A stretch of DNA of 64,000 bases from Aquimarina atlantica (GTDB lineage: Bacteria > Bacteroidota > Bacteroidia > Flavobacteriales > Flavobacteriaceae). The notes beneath the pieces are model-generated. The model did not search any database and had not been told where the DNA came from. It saw only the letters and a list, made by a program, of their open reading frames with translations. Positions 9,186 to 18,658 of the stretch are shown piece after piece. The stretch covers positions 496,001 to 560,000 of the forward strand of contig NZ_AQRA01000001.1 of NCBI RefSeq assembly GCF_000626715.1, in the 5' to 3' direction. Numbering within the stretch: position 1 is the first letter of the stretch; the number at the start of each line of letters is the position of its first letter. A program made the translations under genes and the position numbers.

Positions 9186-11090
9186 ATGAAAACACATGTA
9201 TTTAATTTTATTTATTCTTTTATACTGCTAATATGCTGTACTGTCACTACTGCTCAACAGCGCATCTCCAGTGACAGTATTCTTGGGAATTGGGATGGTA
9301 ATATCGTTATTAATGAAAATAAATCAATTGGTATTATCTGGCGTTTCGAGAAATCGGATGAGGGTAAATTAATTGGTTTTATGGGGCCAGCTTCTAAAGG
9401 AGTCGCAACATTACCAATGCAACATCTTGTTATTACCGATACAACACTCGATTTTGAAATACATTCTGAAGGTAGTTATTCTGGTCAAATTTCTGAAAAA
9501 GAAATTACAGGTATCTGGAGTTCTAAAAGCGGAAAACAACTTACACTAAATATGGCTCGGGAACTGACCGAAGAACAAATTAAGAAGAGATTCAATACAA
9601 CAGAAACGGCTAAAAACTCAAATGACATTCATCAAAATATTAAACTCGGTAATGTAAAAGCTGTTACTGTTTTTTTAGATAAAGGTAATGATATCAATAA
9701 AAGTTATGATAAAGGATATACGCTGCTTTTGTATGCTATAAAAAACGATAGAACTCATAAGATCGCTAAATATTTATTGAGTCGTGGGGCAGACCCGAAT
9801 TTAGTTTCTGATGGTATTACACCATTAATGTATGCGGTAGCGTACAGAAACTATACAATTATTAAAGAACTCATTGATCATAAAGCAGAAATCAATTATG
9901 TGAGCAGTAGAAAACAAACTGCATTGGCAATTGCTATTAAAAGCAGAGATAAAGAAGCAGTTAAAATGCTAATAAATCATGGAGCAGATCCCAACATTAA
10001 AATTGATAACAAATACACAGCTATCGATTTAGCAAAAGAAGATAATATCAAAGACATTTTAGAAGTATTAAAAGTACCATATAAAGAGCCTTCTGATGGT
10101 CCTTATGTAACCGAATCTGAAACAGAGCGTATTGCTGTTTGGATAAATGAAGGAAAAAAACACATTCAAAAAATCAGTAATAAAACTCCTCAGGTAATTG
10201 AATATAAAGGGATGAAAGCAACCTTATGGGATAGTAATCCTGCCGAAGCGGAAAAACTGGAGTATAATGGAGAATTTAAAATCGCTGCTATTAGTGATAT
10301 TCATGGGCAATACGACGTATTTATACAATTATTACAGCATAATGGCATTATCGACAATAATAAGAAATGGAGCTTTGGTAATGGTCATGTTGTGGTTACT
10401 GGAGATATTTTTGATCGGGGAGCTCACGTAACCGAAGTATTATGGTTTTTGTATGATTTAGAAAAACAAGCAGAAAAAAGTGGTGGAAAATTACATGTGT
10501 TATTAGGAAATCATGATGTAATGGTGCTTAATGGAAATCTACGCTCTGTACATCCAAAATACAAAGACATCGCAACTATACTAGGCAAACCTTTAGAATC
10601 TCTTTTTACTAAAGGTAGTGTTCTGGGAGACTGGTTAAGAACACGATCAGTTTTGGTCAAAATAAACCATCTTCTATTTACTCATGGGGGACTTCATCCC
10701 GACCTCGTATCAAAAGGGTTATCAATAGATCAAATTAATAAAGAATTTAAACAACAGCTGGTTGTTAGCGAATTACCTGAAGCACGTAATGATCTTGGTA
10801 CTTTTCTACATAGAAATAATGGCCCCATTTATTATAGAGGATATTTTCAGGGAGAACTGGCCACCACAAAACAAATTGATCAATTATTAAAACATTTTGA
10901 AGCCACACATATTATTGTTGGCCATACTACACATAGACATATTGAAACGCGATACCAGGGAAAAGTAATTGTGATTGATGCAAATATGAAAAGCGGAAAG
11001 ATGGGAGAAATTCTATTGTGGCAATCTGGAGAATTCACTCGTGGTACTCTTTCTGGTGAAAAGCTTCCGATAGTATCAAAAGAAAATTAA
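9186..11090 (+). CDS. Secreted ankyrin-repeat/PPP-type metallophosphatase fusion
   Basis: The preferred start is the ATG at 9186, giving a clean signal peptide (MKTHVFNF... to TTAQQ). The ATG at 9138 adds 16 polar residues. Residue numbers below count from 9138. Residues about 45-145 form a beta domain like the lipocalin-like module preceding many Bacteroidota hydrolases (GNWDGNIVINENKS, GIWSSKSGKQLTL). About 160-310 holds four ankyrin repeats (LLSRGADPNLVSDGITPLM, MLINHGADPN). About 380-640 is a calcineurin-like/PPP phosphatase with SDIHGQ (D387, H389), GDIFDRG (D423), GNHD (457-460), FTHGG and VGHTTH. All metal-binding motifs are intact, so it should be an active periplasmic or exported phosphatase. 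The ABC genes start 61 bases downstream on the same strand. Confidence 0.85.
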   Translation: MKTHVFNFIYSFILLICCTVTTAQQRISSDSILGNWDGNIVINENKSIGIIWRFEKSDEGKLIGFMGPASKGVATLPMQHLVITDTTLDFEIHSEGSYSGQISEKEITGIWSSKSGKQLTLNMARELTEEQIKKRFNTTETAKNSNDIHQNIKLGNVKAVTVFLDKGNDINKSYDKGYTLLLYAIKNDRTHKIAKYLLSRGADPNLVSDGITPLMYAVAYRNYTIIKELIDHKAEINYVSSRKQTALAIAIKSRDKEAVKMLINHGADPNIKIDNKYTAIDLAKEDNIKDILEVLKVPYKEPSDGPYVTESETERIAVWINEGKKHIQKISNKTPQVIEYKGMKATLWDSNPAEAEKLEYNGEFKIAAISDIHGQYDVFIQLLQHNGIIDNNKKWSFGNGHVVVTGDIFDRGAHVTEVLWFLYDLEKQAEKSGGKLHVLLGNHDVMVLNGNLRSVHPKYKDIATILGKPLESLFTKGSVLGDWLRTRSVLVKINHLLFTHGGLHPDLVSKGLSIDQINKEFKQQLVVSELPEARNDLGTFLHRNNGPIYYRGYFQGELATTKQIDQLLKHFEATHIIVGHTTHRHIETRYQGKVIVIDANMKSGKMGEILLWQSGEFTRGTLSGEKLPIVSKEN

Positions 11091-11151
11091 TAGCAAAACA
11101 TAACAGAGTATTATAGATCTCATTTCAACTATTATCAAAAAACGAACAATT

Positions 11152-12045
11152 ATGGAATTAGTCATAAAAAACTTAACAAAAACGTATAAAAACGGAGTAA
11201 AAGCCATTAATAACTTAAGCCTCGAAATAGGAACCGGAATGTTTGGATTATTAGGCCCCAATGGAGCCGGAAAATCTACATTAATGCGAACTATCGCTAC
11301 ACTTCAGGAAGCAGATGAAGGTACAATCACTTTTGGGGGGTTAGACGTATTAACTCAAAAAAACGAATTAAGAAAGGTATTAGGGTACTTACCACAGGAG
11401 TTTGGAGTATATCCTAAAGTATCTGCAGAAGTACTGTTGAATCATTTAGCGGTACTTAAAGGGCTGGTAAATACAAACGAGAGAAAAGAAGTGGTTAAAG
11501 CACTGTTGTATAAAACGAATTTGTACGAGCATAGAAAGAAGAATATGGGCGGTTTCTCTGGAGGAATGAAACAACGCTTTGGGATTGCACAAGCATTACT
11601 TTCTAATCCAAAACTTATTATCGTAGATGAACCTACCGCTGGTCTTGATCCTGCAGAAAGAAACCGATTTTATAGTTTATTAAGTGAGCTAGGCGAAAAT
11701 ACAGTCGTCATCCTTTCTACTCATATTGTTGATGATGTTAAGGAATTGTGTACCGATATGGCTATTGTAAATAGGGGAGAAGTACTTCTGAAAGGAAATC
11801 CGGTTCATACTATTGAGCAATTAAAAGGCAAGGTATACAAAAAAATAATCGAGAAAAATGAATTAGAGAGTTATAAACAAAATCATGTGGTAATTGCAGA
11901 AAAATTTTTGTTAGGTAAACCAGTTATTCATGTTCTTAGTGAAAATGATCCAGGAGATGGATTTATACCTATTCAGGCAGATTTAGAAGATGTGTATTTC
12001 TCACAGATTTTTGGTAGAGATCAATATCAAAATGCATTACCATAA
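11152..12045 (+). CDS. ABC transporter ATP-binding protein
   Basis: 297-residue nucleotide-binding subunit, CcmA/NatA-like. Walker A GPNGAGKST is at 35-43, signature FSGGMKQR at 135-142 and Walker B LIIVDEPTAGLD around 155-166, with the H-loop His in STHIVDD. The C-terminal 70 residues are an accessory domain typical of ABC-2 exporters. The permease/peptidase fusion starts 50 bases downstream, and the pair is a recurrent arrangement in Bacteroidota, so the two subunits probably form one transporter. Confidence 0.93.
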   Translation: MELVIKNLTKTYKNGVKAINNLSLEIGTGMFGLLGPNGAGKSTLMRTIATLQEADEGTITFGGLDVLTQKNELRKVLGYLPQEFGVYPKVSAEVLLNHLAVLKGLVNTNERKEVVKALLYKTNLYEHRKKNMGGFSGGMKQRFGIAQALLSNPKLIIVDEPTAGLDPAERNRFYSLLSELGENTVVILSTHIVDDVKELCTDMAIVNRGEVLLKGNPVHTIEQLKGKVYKKIIEKNELESYKQNHVVIAEKFLLGKPVIHVLSENDPGDGFIPIQADLEDVYFSQIFGRDQYQNALP

Positions 12046-12095
12046 TTATAAGACAGATCTAATATTTTTCATTTCAATCTAATTTCAACAACATT

Positions 12096-15000
12096 ATGTG
12101 GTACGAAATACTAAAATTCGAAATTAAGTACAGAGCCAAACGCCCTGATACTTATATATACTTTGCTATTGTGTTTCTATTTTCTATTGTAGCGGCAGAT
12201 GTTCTTATGGATAAGAATTCTAGCTCATTGGGTACAAACTCTCCTCTGGATATAGCAAGAATAATGGCCATTGTTTCAGCTTTTTTTACAATGATCACTT
12301 CTATGATTATGGGTGTAGCTGCTTTACGAGATTTTGATCATAATATGGAATCTCTAATGTTCATAAATCCCATCAAAAAACGAGATTATCTCATTGGGCG
12401 TTTTATTGGGTCATTCATCATATTATTATTCATTTTCAGTGGATTGCTATTTGGGCTTATGTTAGGCCAATTTATGCCATGGCGTGATGCAGACATTATG
12501 TTGCCTTTCAATTTTTGGCATTATCTACAACCTTTCCTATATCTGGTTATACCCAATATATTCTTTTGTGGGGCAGTTTTCTATGTGGGAGGTGCTTTAA
12601 GCCGAAAATTAATGGTGGTATACACTCAGGGAGTATTTTTGTTAATGGCGTATATCGTAACACTTACATTATTACAAAACCCGGATCATCGTTTTCTTGC
12701 TGCTTTTCTGGACCCATTTTCTTTTCAAACTATTAGTATAGTAACCCAATTCTGGACCAAAGCAGAGCAAAGTACATTAATGCTTCCTTTAGAAGGAGTA
12801 TTGCTATACAACAGGTTGTTATGGGTAGCTATAGGAATAATTACTTTGGTGATAGGGTATCATAAGTTTAATTTCAATTTGATTAGAGGTAAAGCTTCGA
12901 AAAAGAAATTAATTGCTGTTTCTGAAGAAAAAAATAAATCTGCTATAAACCATATAAATAGTGTAGTTCCAAAGGCTGACTTATACTTTGGCACCAAAGC
13001 CAGTATATTTCAATTTTGGCAGCACGTTTTATTTAATTTCAAATCAATTCTTAAAGAAACTTCTTTCTGGGCCATTGTTTTATGTGGAATGAGCATAATA
13101 TTCATCAATTCTATTAATTTGGGAACTGTTTATGGTGTTAATAGTTATCCTGCCACATATATTGTAGTAGAAGAACTTCAGGAACTGTCGATATATTTCT
13201 TCTTAATGATTCTTCTATTTTATTCTGGAGAACTTGTCTGGAAAGAGAGAGATACAAAATTAAGTGGTATTCATGATGCCATACCTATAACTAATTTTAT
13301 CAATTTGGCCGGTAAGTTTATTGGGCTTATGCTAATATATATAGTATTAATGGTGACTCTAATATTAGCTGGAGTGATTTTTCAAACACTGAGTGGTTAT
13401 TATCACTATGAATTGGATGTGTATTTTATAGGTTTTTTTATTAAAATCTTTCCTTTTCTTATCCTTTTAACATTCGTCTCCTTTTTCTTTCAGGTGCTAA
13501 CAAACCATAAATTCTTAGGACATATTATGGTGGTTATCTTCTTCTTTTTAGCCTTCATTTTGTTAGAAGTATTAGAATTAGATCATGGGCTATACACTTT
13601 TGGTGCAGGTGACTTAGGAACATATTCTGATATGAACGGTTATGGGCATTTTCTATGGCCTTATATAAGTTTCAAAATATATTGGGTTTTGTTTTGTATC
13701 GTTTTGTTTATTGTTACCGTCATTTTCTCGGTACGGGGAACAGAAACACAAATGAAAAAACGTTGGAAATTAAGTAAACAACGATTGACCAAACCTCTGA
13801 TAAAGCTGGGTACTGTTACTATTTTAACCTTTACTTTATTAGGAAGTTATATTTTTTACAATACTAATATTCTTAACGAATATTCATTTCCGAAGGAAGA
13901 GAATATGTATAGAGTAAATTATGAGAAAAAACTTAAACATTTTGAATACTTGCCGCAACCAAAAATTGTAGATGTAAACCTAAAAGTTGAACTTTTTCCA
14001 TCTGATAGAGACTATACGGCAGAAGGATATTATATATTGACCAATACTCATGATACAACTATTAATGAGGTTCATATTCAAAAACTACCAAATTACCAGG
14101 TAGCAATCGAATATATAAAATTTGAAAAAGGAGCTACAGTAAATAATGATTATGAAGAGTATAGTTATTATATCTATACATTAAACGAGCCTTTGAAACC
14201 TGGGGATTCTCTTAAAATGGAATTTAAACAAACATTTAAGACAAATGGTTTTGTTGAGAAATCAGGAACAAAAGTAATTTATAATGGAACATTCTTCGAT
14301 AATTTTCATTTTCCAACATTGGGATATAATAGGAGTCATGAATTACGTGATGATGAGGAACGCAATAAAAATGGTTTGAAACCCAGGGATAGAAGGGCTA
14401 AAATAGATGATCCACATGCAATTAAAGAAGGCTTGTCTAAAGGAGACGGAGAAGAAATTAATTTTGAAATGGTTATAGGTACTGATAACGATCAAATTGC
14501 TATTGCTCCCGGGTATTTACAGAAAAAATGGAAAGAAAACAATCGTAGTTATTTTCATTATAAAATGGATAAACCCATGTCTAATTTTTATTCTATTGTC
14601 TCTGCCAGATATGAAGTATTAAAAGATAGGTGGATTCCTGGTCATGATAGTTTGGGTAATGTTGTTAATCTTGAAATTTATTATCACAAAGGACATGAGT
14701 ACAATTTGAAAAGAATGATGAAAGGAATGAAAATGTCTTTTGATTATTTTAGTGAGCATTTCGGACCCTATCAATACAAGCAAATGCGAATATTAGAATT
14801 TCCCCGGTATGGGTCTTTTGCCCAATCTTTCCCGAATACAGTACCTTTTTCTGAAGGTATCGGATTCTTGTTGAAGATTGATGACAAAGATGATGTAGAT
14901 ATGGCATTTTATGTAACAGCTCACGAACTGGCGCATCAATGGTGGGGACACCAGGTAAATCCTGCTGCTGTGCAAGGAAAATCAATGATATCAGAAGCTT

Positions 15001-15728
15001 TGGCTCAGTATTCTGCTATTATGGTGCTTAAAGAAGCTTATCCCGAAGAAAAGGTAAGGCAGTTTATTAAAACACAAATGAACCGTTATTTATTGGGAAG
15101 GGCAGGAGAACAAATAAGTGAAACGCCTTTGTCATTAGTAGAATCTGGGCAAGAGTACATTCATTATGGTAAAGGATTGGTTAATCTATATGCATTACAG
15201 GATTATATAGGAGAAGATAACGTAAATCTCGCTTTACGAAATTTTATTAGAGATTGGAATAGCTACGATGGTTTATTAAAAACAAAAACAGAAAGATATC
15301 CAACTACTAGAGATTTACTTGGTTATTTTAGAGAAGTTACACCAGATAATCTACAGTATATTATTGTTGATTTATTTGAGACAGTAACATTATATGAAAA
15401 TAAGACAACCAAAGGAGTATATGAAGAGCTTTCTAAAAATAAGTATAACGTGAATTTGACAATAGATGTTACAAAATACCGTATTGATGATATGGGAACA
15501 GAAAAATCAATACCAACGCAAGACTGGATTGATATTGGTATCTATGGAGATGGGACTAATGGAAAAGAAGAGCTGATCTATTTAGAGAAACATAAAATTA
15601 CAGATCAGATAACGCAATTAGAGATCCTTGTGAATCAAAAACCAATAAAAGCAGGTATCGATCCATTGAATAAACTAATCGACAGAAAAATTGAAAATAA
15701 TATACAAACGGTTTTAATTAAACAATAA
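12096..15728 (+). CDS. ABC-2 permease fused to M1-family aminopeptidase domain
   Basis: 1210-residue fusion. Two ABC-2 type membrane modules occupy about residues 15-265 and 320-590, joined by a charged cytoplasmic linker. After the last helix (about 565-585) an extracytoplasmic M1 peptidase domain runs to the end. The zinc site HELAH is at 943-947 with the third ligand Glu at about 967 (MISEALAQ). The canonical GAMEN exopeptidase motif is replaced by GSFAQSFPN, as I recall for this fused subfamily, so classical aminopeptidase specificity is uncertain. The domain order suggests that a substrate exported by the transporter is trimmed, or that the peptidase senses or clears a peptide at the outer face. 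NCBI names this class ABC transporter permease/M1 family aminopeptidase. Confidence 0.9.
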   Translation: MWYEILKFEIKYRAKRPDTYIYFAIVFLFSIVAADVLMDKNSSSLGTNSPLDIARIMAIVSAFFTMITSMIMGVAALRDFDHNMESLMFINPIKKRDYLIGRFIGSFIILLFIFSGLLFGLMLGQFMPWRDADIMLPFNFWHYLQPFLYLVIPNIFFCGAVFYVGGALSRKLMVVYTQGVFLLMAYIVTLTLLQNPDHRFLAAFLDPFSFQTISIVTQFWTKAEQSTLMLPLEGVLLYNRLLWVAIGIITLVIGYHKFNFNLIRGKASKKKLIAVSEEKNKSAINHINSVVPKADLYFGTKASIFQFWQHVLFNFKSILKETSFWAIVLCGMSIIFINSINLGTVYGVNSYPATYIVVEELQELSIYFFLMILLFYSGELVWKERDTKLSGIHDAIPITNFINLAGKFIGLMLIYIVLMVTLILAGVIFQTLSGYYHYELDVYFIGFFIKIFPFLILLTFVSFFFQVLTNHKFLGHIMVVIFFFLAFILLEVLELDHGLYTFGAGDLGTYSDMNGYGHFLWPYISFKIYWVLFCIVLFIVTVIFSVRGTETQMKKRWKLSKQRLTKPLIKLGTVTILTFTLLGSYIFYNTNILNEYSFPKEENMYRVNYEKKLKHFEYLPQPKIVDVNLKVELFPSDRDYTAEGYYILTNTHDTTINEVHIQKLPNYQVAIEYIKFEKGATVNNDYEEYSYYIYTLNEPLKPGDSLKMEFKQTFKTNGFVEKSGTKVIYNGTFFDNFHFPTLGYNRSHELRDDEERNKNGLKPRDRRAKIDDPHAIKEGLSKGDGEEINFEMVIGTDNDQIAIAPGYLQKKWKENNRSYFHYKMDKPMSNFYSIVSARYEVLKDRWIPGHDSLGNVVNLEIYYHKGHEYNLKRMMKGMKMSFDYFSEHFGPYQYKQMRILEFPRYGSFAQSFPNTVPFSEGIGFLLKIDDKDDVDMAFYVTAHELAHQWWGHQVNPAAVQGKSMISEALAQYSAIMVLKEAYPEEKVRQFIKTQMNRYLLGRAGEQISETPLSLVESGQEYIHYGKGLVNLYALQDYIGEDNVNLALRNFIRDWNSYDGLLKTKTERYPTTRDLLGYFREVTPDNLQYIIVDLFETVTLYENKTTKGVYEELSKNKYNVNLTIDVTKYRIDDMGTEKSIPTQDWIDIGIYGDGTNGKEELIYLEKHKITDQITQLEILVNQKPIKAGIDPLNKLIDRKIENNIQTVLIKQ

Positions 15729-15771
15729 TAAAACTGTTTGTTAAAATAATTTAAAACTTATGATGTTGTTC

Positions 15772-15802
15772 TCACCCCCATAACGAATAGTTATGGGGGT
15801 GA
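15772..15802 (+). terminator. Strong hairpin terminator after the ABC/M1 operon
   Basis: Perfect 13-bp stem (tcacccccataac, 15772-15784, and its complement 15790-15802) with a 5-base loop, followed by the weakly T-rich ctttattaat. It ends the ABC transcript 44 bases after the stop. The rest of the gap to 16027 is AT-rich and holds the promoter region of the patatin gene; I see no further structure in it. Confidence 0.75.
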
Positions 15803-16027
15803 CTTTATTAATAACCGAATAAATACCTTCTACTGGGTATTTATCCATAATTATATACAAATATCTTTATATATCTAAAATAGGGGGATTTACCTCTTTT
15901 TTTAGATGTAGATTTTTATTAAATTTAGATACTTCAATCGTCTAGTAGTATCACCCTGATTTTAATAATAACAGCAGTTTTACCGGTATAGATAATTAAC
16001 CACGAACTTGTTCTGTATTAAACAGAT

Positions 16028-17632
16028 ATGAAAACTTCAAGTATAATTAACGATAATAAAAAAGTAATTTCCAAAATGAATATACAAGAACAAATCATGG
16101 GAGGCTTTTCTACTACATCTCACATTTCTCTACATGACGAAGAAAATATAAAAAGAACAACACATTTTTTTACCACTGCGAATAAAATTTTAGAAAATGC
16201 AATTAATAACTCGCAAAGTAAATTAAAGGATAAATTTACCGCAGATGGTCTACTTGTAAAAAAAGAGTTTATATCTGACGCCACAGTTCTCGAATATTAT
16301 AAAGGAATACCTATAGAAAGACCTGTTATAGATTTGGTTCAGCAAGGTGGTGGAATGTACGGAATTGCACTATTAGGATATACTTACATAATGGAAAAGG
16401 TAGGTATTCGTTTTTATAGCCATGGAGGAGCAAGTGCTGGAGCAATCAATGCTTTGTTTCTGGCAGCTATCCCTAATGCTATATATGCCGAAGATTCTAA
16501 ATTTGAATATAATAATACTTCCCATCAAGCAACTAAATCCGAAATACTCACACATATCATTGCAAATACGAATTTTAGTAAGTTCATGGAAAAAAATGGA
16601 ATAATTGGGTGGTTACAGCAAAAATTACTTCGAAACTACAAATCTATTATTTTAAAACTTTTTTTAAGTGTTTTTTCTATAGGGTTTCTTGTGGGCATAT
16701 ACGGTCTTTTTGGAGTAGTTTTTAATATCGCAAACGGAATCTCGGGAACAGAACTTCGGTTCTTTGATTTTATTATAGGAACGCTAAATGTAGCTGCACT
16801 TCTGCTGTTTATTTATATTCTTTTTGTGAAAATATTAGATAAAGATTTTGGCATTAATACTGGGGAAAGATTTTATAGCTGGGCAGAGAATCTGCTATCA
16901 TCTATACAAATAGAGACTAAAAATGACTTAACAAAAAGGATGGATTTGGTACAACTGGTTCAAGCCAAAAAAGGAGACAAACCACGGTTAGTACTAATTA
17001 CTTCAAATTTAACTCATAATCGTATTGTAAAATTTCCTGAGAGAGCCGATGACTATTGGACTACTCCCGGCAATATAAAGCCTGCAGCGTTTTTAAGAGC
17101 AACAATGTCAATTCCTTTTATTTATAAAAATTTTACTCCGGGTGAAGAGCACTACAAAAATGACAAGGATCCCGAAAATTCGGTAAAACTTAATGCAAGG
17201 TTTGTAGACGGGGGAATGCTTTCGAATTTTCCTATTCGCGAATTTCATAGAAAGGACAATGTTGTTCCAAGATTTCCAACTTTTGGTGTTCTTCTTAGTG
17301 AGAGAGTGATGAGTAATCAAAACGAAAATAAAGATTCGGTAAAAACCATAAAACCACTAGAAAATATTTCTCTAATAGGATATATCACATCTTTCATAAG
17401 TACATTCAGAAATTTTTATGATAATGATTTTCTTTTCAATAATAAAGAAATCGAGAAAAGGGTGGTGACAGTAGATACAAAAGATCACAACTGGTTAGAC
17501 TTTTGGATGGATGATACAGATAAAGCAAAGCTTTTTAATAAAGGTGTTGATGCAGCGATTAGGCAAATTGAACAATTTGACTGGAAAACCTATAAAAACA
17601 TACGTGAAGAAAAAATTAAAAACCTGAATTAA
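16028..17632 (+). CDS. Patatin-like phospholipase with two internal membrane helices
   Basis: 534-residue serine lipase of the patatin family. The oxyanion motif QGGGMYG is at 106-112, the nucleophile elbow GASAG has Ser136, and the Asp of the catalytic dyad is D394 in FVDGGMLSNFP. Between the two halves (about 210-275) there are two hydrophobic helices (FLSVFSIGFLVGIYGLFGVV and GTLNVAALLLFIYILFV), so the enzyme is probably membrane-anchored with the active site cytoplasmic. There is no signal peptide; a start at the second Met (residue 17) is possible. It overlaps the next gene by one base (TAATG), so the two are translationally coupled. Likely activity: hydrolysis of membrane phospholipid or another acyl ester. 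Confidence 0.87.
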   Translation: MKTSSIINDNKKVISKMNIQEQIMGGFSTTSHISLHDEENIKRTTHFFTTANKILENAINNSQSKLKDKFTADGLLVKKEFISDATVLEYYKGIPIERPVIDLVQQGGGMYGIALLGYTYIMEKVGIRFYSHGGASAGAINALFLAAIPNAIYAEDSKFEYNNTSHQATKSEILTHIIANTNFSKFMEKNGIIGWLQQKLLRNYKSIILKLFLSVFSIGFLVGIYGLFGVVFNIANGISGTELRFFDFIIGTLNVAALLLFIYILFVKILDKDFGINTGERFYSWAENLLSSIQIETKNDLTKRMDLVQLVQAKKGDKPRLVLITSNLTHNRIVKFPERADDYWTTPGNIKPAAFLRATMSIPFIYKNFTPGEEHYKNDKDPENSVKLNARFVDGGMLSNFPIREFHRKDNVVPRFPTFGVLLSERVMSNQNENKDSVKTIKPLENISLIGYITSFISTFRNFYDNDFLFNNKEIEKRVVTVDTKDHNWLDFWMDDTDKAKLFNKGVDAAIRQIEQFDWKTYKNIREEKIKNLN

Positions 17633-18171
17633 TGAAAAAACTAAAATTTTATAGTAACCTCTGGAAAATTAGCGTAGTAATAGTTTTGGTATTAGGTGCC
17701 CTATTTGCATACATTCCATCAATACAGGTAGATAATCTTATCAATATTCAATTTTCTGATAATTTATTAGAATTTAATGAATTAGTAAAAAGTCCACTGT
17801 ATTTCAAGACTAACACATATTATGATTTTGTTTTTATTATAGCATATTCATTCCTTTTTTATTATTCACTACGAGTTTTTGAGCATACTTTAAGTTTAAC
17901 ACTTAAGCCCTGGTTATTTATAGTTTGTTTTATTCCCGGGCTATTTGATTATATAGAAAATATATCTGGTTTGTTTTTAGTTGATTTGATAGGTAATGAC
18001 AGTGGTAAAAATGCATCCAATATATTTTATGTTTTTTATTGGTTTGTTAGGCTGAAATGGGTTTTTGTGATCTTCTTTATATTAATGACAGTAACGATTT
18101 CACTTTATTATTTTGTATTAACTATAGAAAGGTGGATCGAGATTCTTTTTTTCCCTAAAAAAGTAAAGTGA
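17632..18171 (+). CDS. Four-helix membrane protein coupled to the patatin gene
   Basis: 179 residues with four predicted membrane helices (about 12-28, 60-80, 92-115 and 138-165). I recognise no family motif. The one-base overlap with the patatin stop makes co-translation and possibly a complex with the lipase likely. A perfect hairpin terminator follows, so this gene closes the two-gene unit. Function unknown. Confidence 0.7.
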   Translation: MKKLKFYSNLWKISVVIVLVLGALFAYIPSIQVDNLINIQFSDNLLEFNELVKSPLYFKTNTYYDFVFIIAYSFLFYYSLRVFEHTLSLTLKPWLFIVCFIPGLFDYIENISGLFLVDLIGNDSGKNASNIFYVFYWFVRLKWVFVIFFILMTVTISLYYFVLTIERWIEILFFPKKVK

Positions 18172-18212
18172 TCAAATGTCTTTTATCTACAAATATTAAC
18201 ATCGAATCTCAT

Positions 18213-18244
18213 ATCAAAAATACCTTTTTATTGGTATTTTTGAT
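18213..18244 (+). terminator. Hairpin terminator
   Basis: Perfect 12-bp stem (atcaaaaatacc at 18213-18224, complement at 18233-18244) with an 8-base T-rich loop. It separates the patatin pair from the three following genes, so those need their own promoter in 18245-18306. Confidence 0.65.
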
Positions 18245-18306
18245 CCAATACACTGAAAACCGTCTATTAAATTAATAAACCAACTACTAAACATAAATAT
18301 ATAAGC

Positions 18307-18657
18307 ATGAAAACATTTAAAATGAGTGCTAATTCTGAGGTTAAACTTAATGTAAAAATTAGTACCGAAGCCTTGGTAGGGACCAATGTTAAATTAGATA
18401 GTAAGATCCTTAAAAAGAGTAGCACATATAACTTCTCTACTAATTTGGGCAATAGTACTGATATCGTAAATAAAAAACTTAACGTAGTAACAAATTGCTT
18501 TGTAACCGATGAAAACATTGATCCAATCTTAGAAAATGCCGTTTTTAAGATTACACTAAAAGATGATGAAAATGAACAAAGTTATGAAGGTAAAAAACTA
18601 AAAATTGATGATGAGTTTTTCATTGTTTTTACTGTTGTTGAATTAGTAAAAAATTAG
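18307..18657 (+). CDS. Hypothetical protein, 116 residues, soluble beta-rich
   Basis: No signal peptide and no membrane helix. The pattern of alternating hydrophobic residues (EVKLNVKISTEALVGTNVKLDSKIL, NAVFKITLKDDE) suggests a beta-sandwich. Two cysteine-poor halves are joined by a Lys/Asn-rich linker. It ends one base before the next gene's ATG, so they are co-transcribed. I do not recognise the family. The N-terminal half slightly resembles small domain proteins co-encoded with proteases and lipases in Bacteroidota, but that is only an impression. Confidence 0.65.
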   Translation: MKTFKMSANSEVKLNVKISTEALVGTNVKLDSKILKKSSTYNFSTNLGNSTDIVNKKLNVVTNCFVTDENIDPILENAVFKITLKDDENEQSYEGKKLKIDDEFFIVFTVVELVKN

Positions 18658-18658
18658 A

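Noticed and set aside
14749..14985. Open frames antisense to the M1 peptidase domain
   Set aside because: They lie wholly inside the well-supported peptidase gene and mirror its codon pattern.
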